Below are positions 26,664 to 34,369 of a stretch of 64,000 bases of DNA, piece after piece. The stretch is taken from assembly GCF_000613125.1 (NCBI RefSeq), contig NZ_HG964497.1, forward strand, positions 3,412,153 through 3,476,152, in the 5' to 3' direction. This DNA is from Bacillus sp. EB01. Its GTDB lineage: Bacteria; Bacillota; Bacilli; Bacillales; Cytobacillaceae. Made by a program: the position numbers and the translations under genes. Each line of letters starts with the position of its first letter. Within the stretch, counting starts at the first letter, position 1. The notes beneath the pieces are model-generated. The model did no database searches, was not told where the DNA came from, and saw only the letters and a program-made list of their open reading frames with translations.

Positions 26664-27173
26664 ATGCTGAAAAAGCTTTATGCAGGGCTGCTGATTGCAC
26701 TGGTCCTGTTCCAGGCAGCAATAGCACCTGCCGAAGCTAAGGATAAGGAATTTGACTATAAGTCCCCGGAATTTAAGGCAGTTGCATCCCAGTTTGCCTG
26801 TACATGTGGCTGCGGGCAGGACCACTATGAATGTGATCCGAACACCTGTAACCTGACTGTGGAATTCAAGGCAGACCTCGTGGGAATGATGAACAAGGGC
26901 ATGGATAAGGATGAAATCCGTAAATACTATATCGGCATTTATGGGGAAGAAATCCTGACAGCTCCTGAAAAAGAAGGTTTCAGCCTGACTGCCTGGGTCT
27001 TTCCATTTGTTGCACTGGGCGGAGCGGGGACCGCGGTATTCTTTGTCATTAGGAAATGGGTAAAGAGAAAAGGGCCTCAAACCTCAATTGAAGAAGAAAT
27101 TGTCGGAACTGACGAAGTAGAGGGTGAAATCCTTTCTTCAATCATTGACGAGGAACGAAAAAAGTATCTTTAG
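26664..27173 (+). CDS. ccmH: Cytochrome c-type biogenesis protein CcmH
   Basis: 169 residues. Signal peptide or anchor (LYAGLLIALVLFQAAIAPAEA), then the redox domain with FACTCGCGQDHYECD. Cysteines 46, 48 and 50 replace the common LRCxxC arrangement. A C-terminal helix (LTAWVFPFVALGGAGTAVFFVI) follows. MMNKGMDKDEIRKYYIGIYGEEIL is the usual CcmH segment. It keeps apocytochrome cysteines reduced and assists CcmF. The ATG follows the ccmF TAA without a gap. Confidence 0.87.
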   Translation: MLKKLYAGLLIALVLFQAAIAPAEAKDKEFDYKSPEFKAVASQFACTCGCGQDHYECDPNTCNLTVEFKADLVGMMNKGMDKDEIRKYYIGIYGEEILTAPEKEGFSLTAWVFPFVALGGAGTAVFFVIRKWVKRKGPQTSIEEEIVGTDEVEGEILSSIIDEERKKYL

Positions 27174-27185
27174 GATGTGAACAGA

Positions 27186-27548
27186 ATGGATTTAGTATTT
27201 ATGTTCCTTACCGCTGTGTTTCTGCTCTGCTGCCTTTACCTCGTGCTAATGCCGTTGTTTAAAGAAGACACCTTCCTTGACCATACAAGAAAGAGCCAGA
27301 CGAATGCAGCGACCAAGGAAGCATTGCTGACAACATTAAATGAAATTGAATTTGAATACAAAATGGATAAATTGTCCGAAAGTGATTATCGACAGCTGAA
27401 AAAGCAGTACGAAATCCAGGTTACTAAAATTATGAAGGACGAAGAAGCTTCTGCGGACAAACAAGTTGATCTTGATCTATTAGCTGAAGTTGAAAGAGAA
27501 ATTGAGGAATCCATGAAAAAGAATCGGAAAAAGGGGGAAGGAAAGTGA
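27186..27548 (+). CDS. Short CcmI-like membrane protein
   Basis: 120 residues from the ATG at 27186 (AGGATGTGA upstream). One N-terminal helix (LVFMFLTAVFLLCCLYLVLMPLF) is followed by a helical cytoplasmic region LLTTLNEIEFEYKMDKLSESDYRQLKKQYEIQ, which is the pattern of the N-terminal part of CcmI. The long TPR domain of proteobacterial CcmI is missing. It probably helps the CcmF/CcmH heme ligation complex handle apocytochrome. Its stop overlaps the GTG start of the next gene (GTGA). Confidence 0.72.
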   Translation: MDLVFMFLTAVFLLCCLYLVLMPLFKEDTFLDHTRKSQTNAATKEALLTTLNEIEFEYKMDKLSESDYRQLKKQYEIQVTKIMKDEEASADKQVDLDLLAEVEREIEESMKKNRKKGEGK

Positions 27549-28531
27549 TTAAAAGAATCACGATTTTCCTTCTCGGCCTAATGCTCCTCGCCCCATTAAC
27601 CGGGGCGAGTGCAGCCGAATCGAAAATCACCATAGATATGCTTTATTTAGTCGTTAGTCCGGCTGAAGACGGGTCTACTAATATGATGTATATGGTGAAT
27701 TACACCAATACCGATTCCGCGGAATATAAAGGTGATGGCAGAAGTGAGGCTGTGCTCAATGTAACTTTGCCAGAGGGTGCAACAAATTTAGCTTTCATGG
27801 ATGCGAAGATTACCTCTAAACAAACTGATACAGGTTTTATTACCACAGATCCAATACCAGGGAATCAAACAGTTGTCCTGCCATATAGCTACAGAATGCC
27901 GGCTGGCAAGGATATTAATCTTGCATTTGATTATCCGACCCAATTGATGCAGGTGCTAGTACCTGAAGGCATGGGGAGTATTGAATTTAAGGGAATCAAG
28001 GCCACTAACCAGGGATCTTTTGATTTTGAAGATCAAAAGTATGTTGGCTATAGTGTAGAAGGCATTCAGGCAAACCAAAAGCTGACGATGAACTATAACA
28101 AGGATGTACAGCCAAGCCCAAGCGAAACAGCTCAGACTGGAGGAAATAGTACAGATTCTGTCGTTTCAAAACAATCGCCTGCATTCCATAATCCGGGCCA
28201 CCTGCGGATGTGGTACCAGTCTCCATTGAAAAGCTTCGATCCACACATATTAATGATTATACTGGCTGCTATTTTAATAGCCGGTATAAGCTATTACTCT
28301 TATTTCAGGGTCAAAAATAGGGCAGAAGCAGAAAAGCTTGAGAACGATTCAGATGAGAAAGCATTCAAGCTGCTTATGGCAAAGCAAAAGACCATTATGG
28401 ATAAAATTATTGAACTCGAAGAAAATCTTGGCAATGGGGAGCTCTCCGAGGACGAATATAATGCGAAGCTTGAGGCTTACAAGCAGCACCTGGTCAAAGT
28501 AAAGCTTGGGCTCAGGAGATTTGTAGAGTAA
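27545..28531 (+). CDS. Second secreted, membrane-anchored protein of the ccm operon, unknown function
   Basis: 328 residues, GTG start overlapping the preceding stop. Signal peptide (ITIFLLGLMLLAPLTGASAA), beta-rich outer domain, a linker, one helix at about 233-253 (HILMIILAAILIAGISYYSYF), and a coiled cytoplasmic tail with KIIELEENLGNGELSEDEYNAKL. The order of parts matches the protein at 23125-24189, and the stretches before the linker (LMQVLVPEGMG..., TIDVIVYAPLK...) look alignable, so the two may be distant paralogues. Both flank ccmE-ccmF-ccmH-ccmI. No function is known to me. Confidence 0.72.
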   Translation: MIKRITIFLLGLMLLAPLTGASAAESKITIDMLYLVVSPAEDGSTNMMYMVNYTNTDSAEYKGDGRSEAVLNVTLPEGATNLAFMDAKITSKQTDTGFITTDPIPGNQTVVLPYSYRMPAGKDINLAFDYPTQLMQVLVPEGMGSIEFKGIKATNQGSFDFEDQKYVGYSVEGIQANQKLTMNYNKDVQPSPSETAQTGGNSTDSVVSKQSPAFHNPGHLRMWYQSPLKSFDPHILMIILAAILIAGISYYSYFRVKNRAEAEKLENDSDEKAFKLLMAKQKTIMDKIIELEENLGNGELSEDEYNAKLEAYKQHLVKVKLGLRRFVE

Positions 28532-28553
28532 GAGCACGCAAGGAGGGTCTCTT

Positions 28554-29258
28554 ATGATAGAAGTAAAAAAGCTTACCAAGCAGGCTGATAGTAAACTGAT
28601 TTTGAGAGGTATTAATCTCACCATCAACAAGGGAGAAACAATCGGGATATTGGGGCCGAACGGGGCGGGAAAAAGCACACTCCTGAAGGTCCTAGCCACA
28701 CTGATCAAGCCATCGACGGGTGAGGTGACAATAGGAGGGTACAACCTTCGAAAAGAGCAGTCAGAGATAAAGAAGCTGTTTGGTTATCTTCCTCACTCTA
28801 GTTTGCTCTATGACCACTATTCTCCTCGTGAAAATCTTGTATTCTTTGGAAACCTATATGGTATAAAGAATCCGGAACAAAGAGCCGTTGAGTTAGTCAA
28901 AGAGGTAGGTTTATCATTTTTTCTTAATGAACCAGTCAAAAACTTTTCACGCGGCATGATCCAACGTATAGCGATTGCTCGGGCAATCGTCCATGATCCA
29001 GAAATCCTTTTTCTTGACGAACCACATACCGGGCTGGACCAGGGAGCAATTTCAATCCTGAACAACGTCATCCTGAGGATGAAGGAAAAGGGTGCAACTA
29101 CCTTAATGGTAACGCATGACTTTAAACAAGCAGCCGAGATATGTGATCGGATTATCATCATTAAAAATGGAAAAATAGCGGATGACTTTATCCTGGAGGA
29201 TAAAATGATTGACCTATTATCCGAAAAATACAACGACCAGGTGGAGGGAGTTTCATGA
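28554..29258 (+). CDS. ccmA: Heme exporter/CcmE-release ABC transporter ATPase CcmA
   Basis: 234 residues. Walker A GPNGAGKST near residue 35, a signature FSRGMIQR in place of LSGGQ, Walker B ILFLDEP and the switch histidine in MVTHD. With CcmB and CcmC it forms the ABC complex that releases holo-CcmE. FSRGM-type signatures are common in CcmA. It overlaps ccmB by four bases (ATGA). AAGGAGGG precedes its start. Confidence 0.9.
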   Translation: MIEVKKLTKQADSKLILRGINLTINKGETIGILGPNGAGKSTLLKVLATLIKPSTGEVTIGGYNLRKEQSEIKKLFGYLPHSSLLYDHYSPRENLVFFGNLYGIKNPEQRAVELVKEVGLSFFLNEPVKNFSRGMIQRIAIARAIVHDPEILFLDEPHTGLDQGAISILNNVILRMKEKGATTLMVTHDFKQAAEICDRIIIIKNGKIADDFILEDKMIDLLSEKYNDQVEGVS

Positions 29259-29935
29259 ACTATTTAAAACCCGCTCTCCTTCTGGCAAAAAAAGATTTAT
29301 ACTCTGAATTTAAAACAAAACAAGTCTTGGTGACAATGGCCATTTTTGCTGGGCTTGTCATCCTGATTTTCAGCTTTGCATTTGATCCCGCGAACAACAC
29401 AACCAAGGCAGTGATTCCTGGAGTCATCTGGGTCATAATCGTGTTTTCAGGAATTCTAGGACTGAACAGGTCTATCATTTCCGAACAGCGAAACGATACA
29501 ATGCAAAGCTTGTTAATCGCACCGATGGACAAGTCGAGTATCTTTTTAGGGAAAATGCTGGCAAACCTTGCCATGATGCTGATTGTTGAGATAGTCGCCC
29601 TGCCATTTTTATTCTTGTTATTCGACTTTAAAATTACAGGCAGCTTTGGTTACTTCATTCTCGTTTTATTTATTGGAACATTTGGCTTTATCTCAATAGG
29701 GACGTTTCTTGCAGTGCTGGCATCCAACTCAAAGAGCAGTGAAATGCTCCTGCCGCTCCTGCTATTCCCAATAACCAGCCCGATATTGATTGGTGCTGTG
29801 CAAGCAACTAAAATCATACTCACCAACATTGAAAAACTCCCAAGTGCAATTGCCTGGATACAACTTATCGGTGCGTATGATGTAATATTTTTCGTCCTTT
29901 GCTTTTTATTAATAGAATATGTGTTGGAGGTATAG
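29255..29935 (+). CDS. ccmB: ABC transporter permease CcmB
   Basis: 226 residues with six hydrophobic segments. The N-terminal LLLAKKDLYSEFKTKQVL and LGLNRSIISEQRNDTMQSLLIAPMDKSSIFLGKM are characteristic of CcmB. It forms the membrane part of the CcmABC complex. It is coupled to ccmA by overlap and is followed four bases later by ccmC, whose ribosome binding site lies within the end of ccmB. Confidence 0.9.
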   Translation: MNYLKPALLLAKKDLYSEFKTKQVLVTMAIFAGLVILIFSFAFDPANNTTKAVIPGVIWVIIVFSGILGLNRSIISEQRNDTMQSLLIAPMDKSSIFLGKMLANLAMMLIVEIVALPFLFLLFDFKITGSFGYFILVLFIGTFGFISIGTFLAVLASNSKSSEMLLPLLLFPITSPILIGAVQATKIILTNIEKLPSAIAWIQLIGAYDVIFFVLCFLLIEYVLEV

Positions 29936-29938
29936 GAG

Positions 29939-30700
29939 ATGGATCTAAATCTCAATAAAGACAGTGCCGTGCTCCATCTTAAAGCTGATAAAGCTTTTGG
30001 AAACCCATTGGTCTCTAAGGTTTTGTTTGGTGGAACCATTATAACAATGCTGGTCTCAATTTATTTGATATTCATGTATGCGAACATTGAAAAATTTATG
30101 GGTGTCGTCCAAAAAATATTTTATATCCACGTTTCGACAGCCTGGATTGCATTTCTTGCCTTCTTTGTAACATTTGTTTTCAGTATTCTATTTCTCTGGA
30201 AACGGGAACGGATTTATGACACATATGCTTACATTTCTGCTGAGATTGGCGTTTTGTTTACAACAGTCGTTTTGACGACCGGTCCAATCTGGGCAAAATC
30301 CTCCTGGAATGTCTGGTGGGCTTGGGAACCGCGTCTGACTACTACTCTGATTTTATGGTTTATCTATATCGCTTATATCATGATTCGCCAGATGGATGGC
30401 GCGTGGGATAAAAAAGCTCGCCTTTGTGCAGTATTCGGTATCATAGGGTTCGCGGATGTTCCAATCGTTTGGTTCGCAATCCGCTGGTGGAATACGAAAT
30501 TCCACCCAGTCGTTTTCGGTGAAGGAAAAGACCAATCTGGGGGCGGAATCGATGATACGATGCTTGTAGCGCTTCTTGCTTCCATTACTGCAATGACATT
30601 CCTCTATGCATTCCTGCTGCATAAGGGTGTCATAATTGAAAATATGAAAATCAAAGTTACTCAGTACAAAGAAAAAATTCGCGAAGCAATCGAAAACTAG
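29939..30700 (+). CDS. ccmC: Heme handling protein CcmC
   Basis: 253 residues, six membrane helices. It attaches heme to CcmE. The WWD domain reads SSWNVWWAWEPRLTTTLILW, with Glu where the family usually has Asp (WWxWDxRLT). The first conserved heme-ligand histidine is in KIFYIHVSTAW and the second probably in NTKFHPVVF. About 30 residues at the N-terminus are hydrophilic. It is followed 12 bases later by ccmD. Confidence 0.92.
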   Translation: MDLNLNKDSAVLHLKADKAFGNPLVSKVLFGGTIITMLVSIYLIFMYANIEKFMGVVQKIFYIHVSTAWIAFLAFFVTFVFSILFLWKRERIYDTYAYISAEIGVLFTTVVLTTGPIWAKSSWNVWWAWEPRLTTTLILWFIYIAYIMIRQMDGAWDKKARLCAVFGIIGFADVPIVWFAIRWWNTKFHPVVFGEGKDQSGGGIDDTMLVALLASITAMTFLYAFLLHKGVIIENMKIKVTQYKEKIREAIEN

Positions 30701-30712
30701 GAGGAAACTAAA

Positions 30713-30838
30713 ATGGAATTCATGTATGGAGCATATTCAGTAGCTTGGATTTTAATCTTCGGATATATTGCGGTTCTCGGCAAACGTCAGACAAATCTCA
30801 AGAAGGAAATCGAATTCTTGAAGCAATTGGAAAAATAA
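30713..30838 (+). CDS. ccmD: CcmD-like small membrane protein
   Basis: 41 residues (MEFMYGAYSVAWILIFGYIA then VLGKRQTNLKKEIEFLKQLEK). One membrane helix, then a charged cytoplasmic tail, with the Y..Y...AW pattern at the start typical of CcmD. AGGAGGAAACTAAA precedes the ATG. CcmD stabilises the CcmABC complex and is needed for release of holo-CcmE. The position right after ccmC supports the call. Confidence 0.85.
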   Translation: MEFMYGAYSVAWILIFGYIAVLGKRQTNLKKEIEFLKQLEK

Positions 30839-30842
30839 CTTT

Positions 30843-30879
30843 ACATTGCAGGACCTGAAAATGTCAGGTCCTGCAATGT
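30843..30879 (+). other. Strong stem-loop between ccmD and the thioredoxin gene
   Basis: A perfect 15-bp stem, ACATTGCAGGACCTG (30843-30857) with CAGGTCCTGCAATGT (30865-30879), and a 7-base loop. No T tract follows, so it is more likely an mRNA stabiliser, processing site or weak attenuator inside the operon than a full terminator. Confidence 0.7.
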
Positions 30880-30939
30880 GGTATCTCCGTCAAGGCGGTA
30901 CAGGCGGAATATCAATAATCTGTATCAGGAGGAAATACC

Positions 30940-31518
30940 ATGAATCAGGAAGAGATCAATGGTACTGAAGAAAATCCCTCTGTTGAAGAGCAGCCGAAAA
31001 CAACGTCCATGAAACAAAAAATCATCAGGATGACAATCATCGTTGTCGTGCTCGGACTGTTCGGCGTTATCGGCATGAGCATGGCAAAAAAAGCAGATAT
31101 TTCAACAATTGGCGACCCGGCTCCGGCCTTTGAGCTTGAAGATATCGATGGGAAGATGAGGACGCTTTCGGAATATAATCAAGACCAGGTAGTTGTGATT
31201 AACTATTTTGCAACCTGGTGCGGGCCATGTGTGGATGAAGCACCTGAACTGGAAGCCTTTGAACAGGAATATGGTGACCGTTATAAGCTTCTGATTCTCG
31301 ATCTTGGGGAAACCAGGGATCGTGTTAAGAAGTTTATGGAAAAGCATAATACAACTTCCACCTATTTATTCGACTATAATTCCAAGACAGCAAAACTTTA
31401 CGGAGTAACCGGCCAGCCGGAAACCTTTGTTATTGATAAAAAAGGCGTAATCCGTGAACATATTAAAGGCCCGATTACAAAGATGGAATTATACAATCTC
31501 GTCAGCAAATATGAGTAG
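30940..31518 (+). CDS. Membrane-anchored thiol-disulfide oxidoreductase (CcmG/ResA-like)
   Basis: 192 residues. A cytoplasmic N-tail of about 28 residues rich in Glu, one membrane anchor (IIRMTIIVVVLGLFGVIGMSM), then a thioredoxin domain with WCGPC (C94, C97) and a cis-proline loop GQPETFVID. It reduces the CxxCH disulfide of apocytochrome c before heme attachment. Bacillus ResA does this for system II and CcmG for system I; here the place at the end of the ccm operon favours the CcmG role. AGGAGGAAATACC precedes the ATG. A terminator follows. Confidence 0.88.
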   Translation: MNQEEINGTEENPSVEEQPKTTSMKQKIIRMTIIVVVLGLFGVIGMSMAKKADISTIGDPAPAFELEDIDGKMRTLSEYNQDQVVVINYFATWCGPCVDEAPELEAFEQEYGDRYKLLILDLGETRDRVKKFMEKHNTTSTYLFDYNSKTAKLYGVTGQPETFVIDKKGVIREHIKGPITKMELYNLVSKYE

Positions 31519-31580
31519 AAAAGTGTAAGCTGGGCAAGAAACTTTGTTCCATTTATCGTAATGGTATATACGCTATAAGA

Positions 31581-31617
31581 AAGAGTGTCCCAAGAGAATG
31601 TATGGGACACTCTTTTT
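31581..31617 (+). terminator. Terminator of the ccm operon
   Basis: AGAGTGTCCC / GGGACACTCT perfect stem with a 12-base loop and TTTTT. Confidence 0.92.
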
Positions 31618-31629
31618 GTGTTATCTAAG

Positions 31630-31810
31630 ATTTCAGCTCAACAAAGGAAAGTTTCAGTGAATAACCATTGTAAGAAATTAAGCGATAGCTTACTAGAGGA
31701 TGATTATACTTTAGAGAGTTTGGATTTTCGAACGATTTTCGCGCCTTCTGTTTCAATTAAATCAGGTTCTAATCAACCCTCTTTCTTAAAAAGGCTGTGT
31801 TATAGGATAT
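31630..31810. repeat. Decayed copy of the MITE-like repeat
   Basis: Contains CAACAAAGGAAAGTTTCAG, TTTTCGAACGATTTTCGCG and CTGTTTCAATTAAATC, all recognisable from the long copies, and ends with AAAAAGGCTGTGTTATA resembling the terminal repeat. Much of the interior is lost. The remainder of 31519-31870 holds only the terminator. Confidence 0.6.
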
Positions 31811-31870
31811 AGTCGTTTAACATAATTTTTAAAAAAGAATTTAGCATTCAAGCTAAATCCTTTTGTATTT

Positions 31871-32533
31871 TCATGCTTTCCGCTTAAAGGTATAGATGGC
31901 TGTTACGGTCGCCTCAATAAGCAGCTGGCCTGGCTGGATTGGGGTGCTGGTTGCCCCTTTAACCATCGGAACCTGATATTCCATCAGTGGCCTTGCAATC
32001 CGATTTTCTTCGGTAACTTGAACAGGAACAGAGTCAAGGGCAACATTTATAGCACCTGCTATTGTTTTCGCCTTATTAAAAGAATTTCTAACGGCCAATT
32101 CCAGGGCTTCATTATAAAGCCCCTCCTTCCTTTTGGCTGTAAAAGCTATATCTGAAATGTAATTGGCCCCATTTTGAACAGCTGTGTCCACTACTGTGCC
32201 TACCTTTTCCAAATCGGAGATGGTTACCTGTAAAAGATGAGTAATCTTGTAGCCGCGAAATGTCTGAACACCGTCCTTATAATCATAAACTGATTCAATA
32301 CGATAATCGAGTGTCTTAATATTTTCAGCTGGAATCCCGGTTTGCTGAATGGATTGGATAACTGCTGCTACAGCCCTGGCATTTTGCTGCTGTCCTTGTA
32401 CGAGGTCCTGGACTTCTGTTGAAACACCCACAGTAACTGTTGCTGTATCCGGACTGGCGGCAACGGAACCCTCACCCTGCACTTGAATGATATCCTTCTT
32501 TAAGTTGGATTGCCTTTCAAAAGTTTCAGCCAT
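31871..32533 (-). CDS. SIMPL-domain (DUF541) protein
   Basis: 220 residues from an ATG at 32533, with AAAGGAGG seven bases upstream on the minus strand; a start six codons earlier would be inside the ribosome binding site. SIMPL features: IQVQGEGSVAASPDTATVTVGVSTE at the start, GYKITHLLQVTISDLEKVGTVVDTAVQNGAN in the middle. No signal peptide is visible, unlike many secreted members. Function is not settled for the family. Divergent from spoIIIAA. Confidence 0.83.
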   Translation of the reverse strand: MAETFERQSNLKKDIIQVQGEGSVAASPDTATVTVGVSTEVQDLVQGQQQNARAVAAVIQSIQQTGIPAENIKTLDYRIESVYDYKDGVQTFRGYKITHLLQVTISDLEKVGTVVDTAVQNGANYISDIAFTAKRKEGLYNEALELAVRNSFNKAKTIAGAINVALDSVPVQVTEENRIARPLMEYQVPMVKGATSTPIQPGQLLIEATVTAIYTFKRKA

Positions 32534-32632
32534 ATTTTTTCCTCCTTTCAATCTTCCTTTCTATATGAATTGTACTCCTTTGTTTTTTATACATACCATC
32601 TGTTATTGATTCTATTTGATTAAAGCTAACAG

Positions 32633-32660
32633 TCATATTGGGCATGTACAGGCATACATT
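32633..32660 (+). promoter_or_regulatory. Sigma-E promoter of the spoIIIA operon
   Basis: TCATATT at -35 and CATACATT at -10 with a 13-base spacer, 38 bases upstream of the spoIIIAA start. This is close to the sigma-E consensus (ATATT, about 14, CATACA-T), matching mother-cell expression of this operon. Confidence 0.75.
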
Positions 32661-32697
32661 TTAACTATGGTAGGTGCAGAAAGGGAGGAGTATGCCA

Positions 32698-33621
32698 ATG
32701 GACAACATCGTAAAATTTTTGCCAAAAACAATCACTGACGCTTTAGAAGAAATCCCCTCTCTATCAAAAGAAGATGTAGAAGAAATCAGGATTCGGATCA
32801 ACAGGCCGATTGAGGTTACGGTTAGAGGAGCACCAGTATTTCTCCGCTATATTGCCAAGCCAGAAGATGCAGTCCTTCTCTTGCAAAAAATCAGTAAACA
32901 CTCAATCTATGCAATGGATGAGGAGTTAATGAGAGGTTATATAACCGTTTCTGGTGGACACAGAGTAGGCCTCGCTGGAAAAGTAATTCTTGAACAAGGA
33001 AAGGTCAGGGCAATCAGGGATGTTTCTTCTTTCAATATCCGAATTGCCAGAGAGAAAATCGGCATTTCAAGACAATTGATTCCTTTTATTTATAAAAAAG
33101 GATGGCTGCACACGATGATAATCGGCCCTCCACAAACCGGGAAGACAACCCTTTTAAGAGATATGGCAAGGCTAATTTCACTCGGGGACTTAGAACACCA
33201 GATCAGGCCATCAAAAGCGGGTATTGTCGATGAACGCTCTGAAATCGCGGGGTGTGTGAACGGGATACCACAGCTCACCTTCGGCCCAAGAGTCGACATC
33301 CTTGACGCTTGTCCTAAGGCAGAAGGGATTATGATGCTGATTCGTTCGATGAGTCCCGATGTCATAATAGCGGATGAAATTGGCAGAAAAGAAGATTCGG
33401 AGGCAATCCTGGAAGCGGTCCATGCCGGGATCAAGATTATGACAACAGTACATGGAGGTTCCCTGGATGAAGTGAGGAATAGGCCGTCCTTAACGATGCT
33501 AATTAACTCGCATATTTTTGAACGGTTTATTGTCCTTGGAAGGTCGAGTGGCCCTGGGACAATTGTCACGATACTTGACAGGGATGGGAATCCTGTAAAC
33601 GGGATGGTGGGGGTGACATAA
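32698..33621 (+). CDS. spoIIIAA: Stage III sporulation protein AA, ATPase of the SpoIIIA-SpoIIQ channel
   Basis: 307 residues, the same as in B. subtilis. The ATG at 32698 (MDNIVKFLP) is seven bases after GGGAGGAG; the ATG two codons earlier is too close. A secretion-type ATPase: Walker A GPPQTGKTT, Walker B VIIADEIGR, TTVHGG. It is thought to power the mother-cell side of the feeding-tube channel connecting mother cell and forespore. First gene of spoIIIAA-AH. Confidence 0.96.
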   Translation: MDNIVKFLPKTITDALEEIPSLSKEDVEEIRIRINRPIEVTVRGAPVFLRYIAKPEDAVLLLQKISKHSIYAMDEELMRGYITVSGGHRVGLAGKVILEQGKVRAIRDVSSFNIRIAREKIGISRQLIPFIYKKGWLHTMIIGPPQTGKTTLLRDMARLISLGDLEHQIRPSKAGIVDERSEIAGCVNGIPQLTFGPRVDILDACPKAEGIMMLIRSMSPDVIIADEIGRKEDSEAILEAVHAGIKIMTTVHGGSLDEVRNRPSLTMLINSHIFERFIVLGRSSGPGTIVTILDRDGNPVNGMVGVT

Positions 33622-34137
33622 ATGATCAAATTAATTGGCGCCATCTTTATTCTCATATCAACAACCTGGGCTGGTTTTGAATTGGCCAGGCACCTGAGTG
33701 AACGGCCCAGGCAGCTTCGTCAGCTCAAATCGGCACTTCAATCCCTTGAAGCCGAAATCATGTATGGCCATACTCCTCTTCATGAAGCATCAAGAAGGCT
33801 GGCCGCCCAGCTTTCACGTCCTTTATCGTGGCTTTTTGAATCATTCGGGAACAGGCTTGCGACAACGGAAACGACTGTTAAGGAAGCTTGGGATGAGAGT
33901 TTGCGGGAAGTATGGAAGCTGACTGCATTGAAGCAGGGCGAATTTGAGATTATGAGCCAATTTGGGGAAACTCTTGGCCGTCATGATCGTGTATCCCAGC
34001 AAAAACAAATCCAGCTTACACTTAATCACCTTGAAAGAGAAGAAGCCGAGGCAAGGGATAAACAATCAAAATATGAAAAAATGATGAAGAGCCTCGGTTT
34101 CTTCTCAGGCCTGCTTCTCATTATTGTCATGATATAG
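33622..34137 (+). CDS. spoIIIAB: Stage III sporulation protein AB
   Basis: 171 residues with a membrane helix at each end (KLIGAIFILISTTWAGFELA and FFSGLLLIIVMI). The cytoplasmic domain between has type II secretion GspF-like helices (LKSALQSLEAEIMYGHTPLHEASRRLA). It begins directly after the spoIIIAA stop codon. Component of the sporulation channel platform. Confidence 0.94.
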   Translation: MIKLIGAIFILISTTWAGFELARHLSERPRQLRQLKSALQSLEAEIMYGHTPLHEASRRLAAQLSRPLSWLFESFGNRLATTETTVKEAWDESLREVWKLTALKQGEFEIMSQFGETLGRHDRVSQQKQIQLTLNHLEREEAEARDKQSKYEKMMKSLGFFSGLLLIIVMI

Positions 34138-34149
34138 GAGGGAATTGGA

Positions 34150-34353
34150 ATGGGGTTGGATGTCGATATTATTTTTAAAATTGCCGGCGTAGGAATTGTT
34201 GTCGCGTTTTTGCACACAGTCTTAGATCAGGTCGGAAAGAAGGAATATGCCCAATGGGTAACTCTTTTTGGCTTCATCTACATCCTGTTCCAGGTAGCCA
34301 CAATTGTAGACGGGCTATTCCAAAAAATAAAATCAGTCTTTCTGTTTCAGTAG
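34150..34353 (+). CDS. spoIIIAC: Stage III sporulation protein AC
   Basis: 67 residues, two membrane helices (IIFKIAGVGIVVAFLHTVLDQVG and WVTLFGFIYILFQVATIVDGLF). Length and sequence match the small SpoIIIAC subunit. AGGAGGGAATTGGA precedes the ATG. Membrane platform component next to SpoIIIAD. Confidence 0.95.
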   Translation: MGLDVDIIFKIAGVGIVVAFLHTVLDQVGKKEYAQWVTLFGFIYILFQVATIVDGLFQKIKSVFLFQ

Positions 34354-34369
34354 AGGGGAGGACTTTAAA

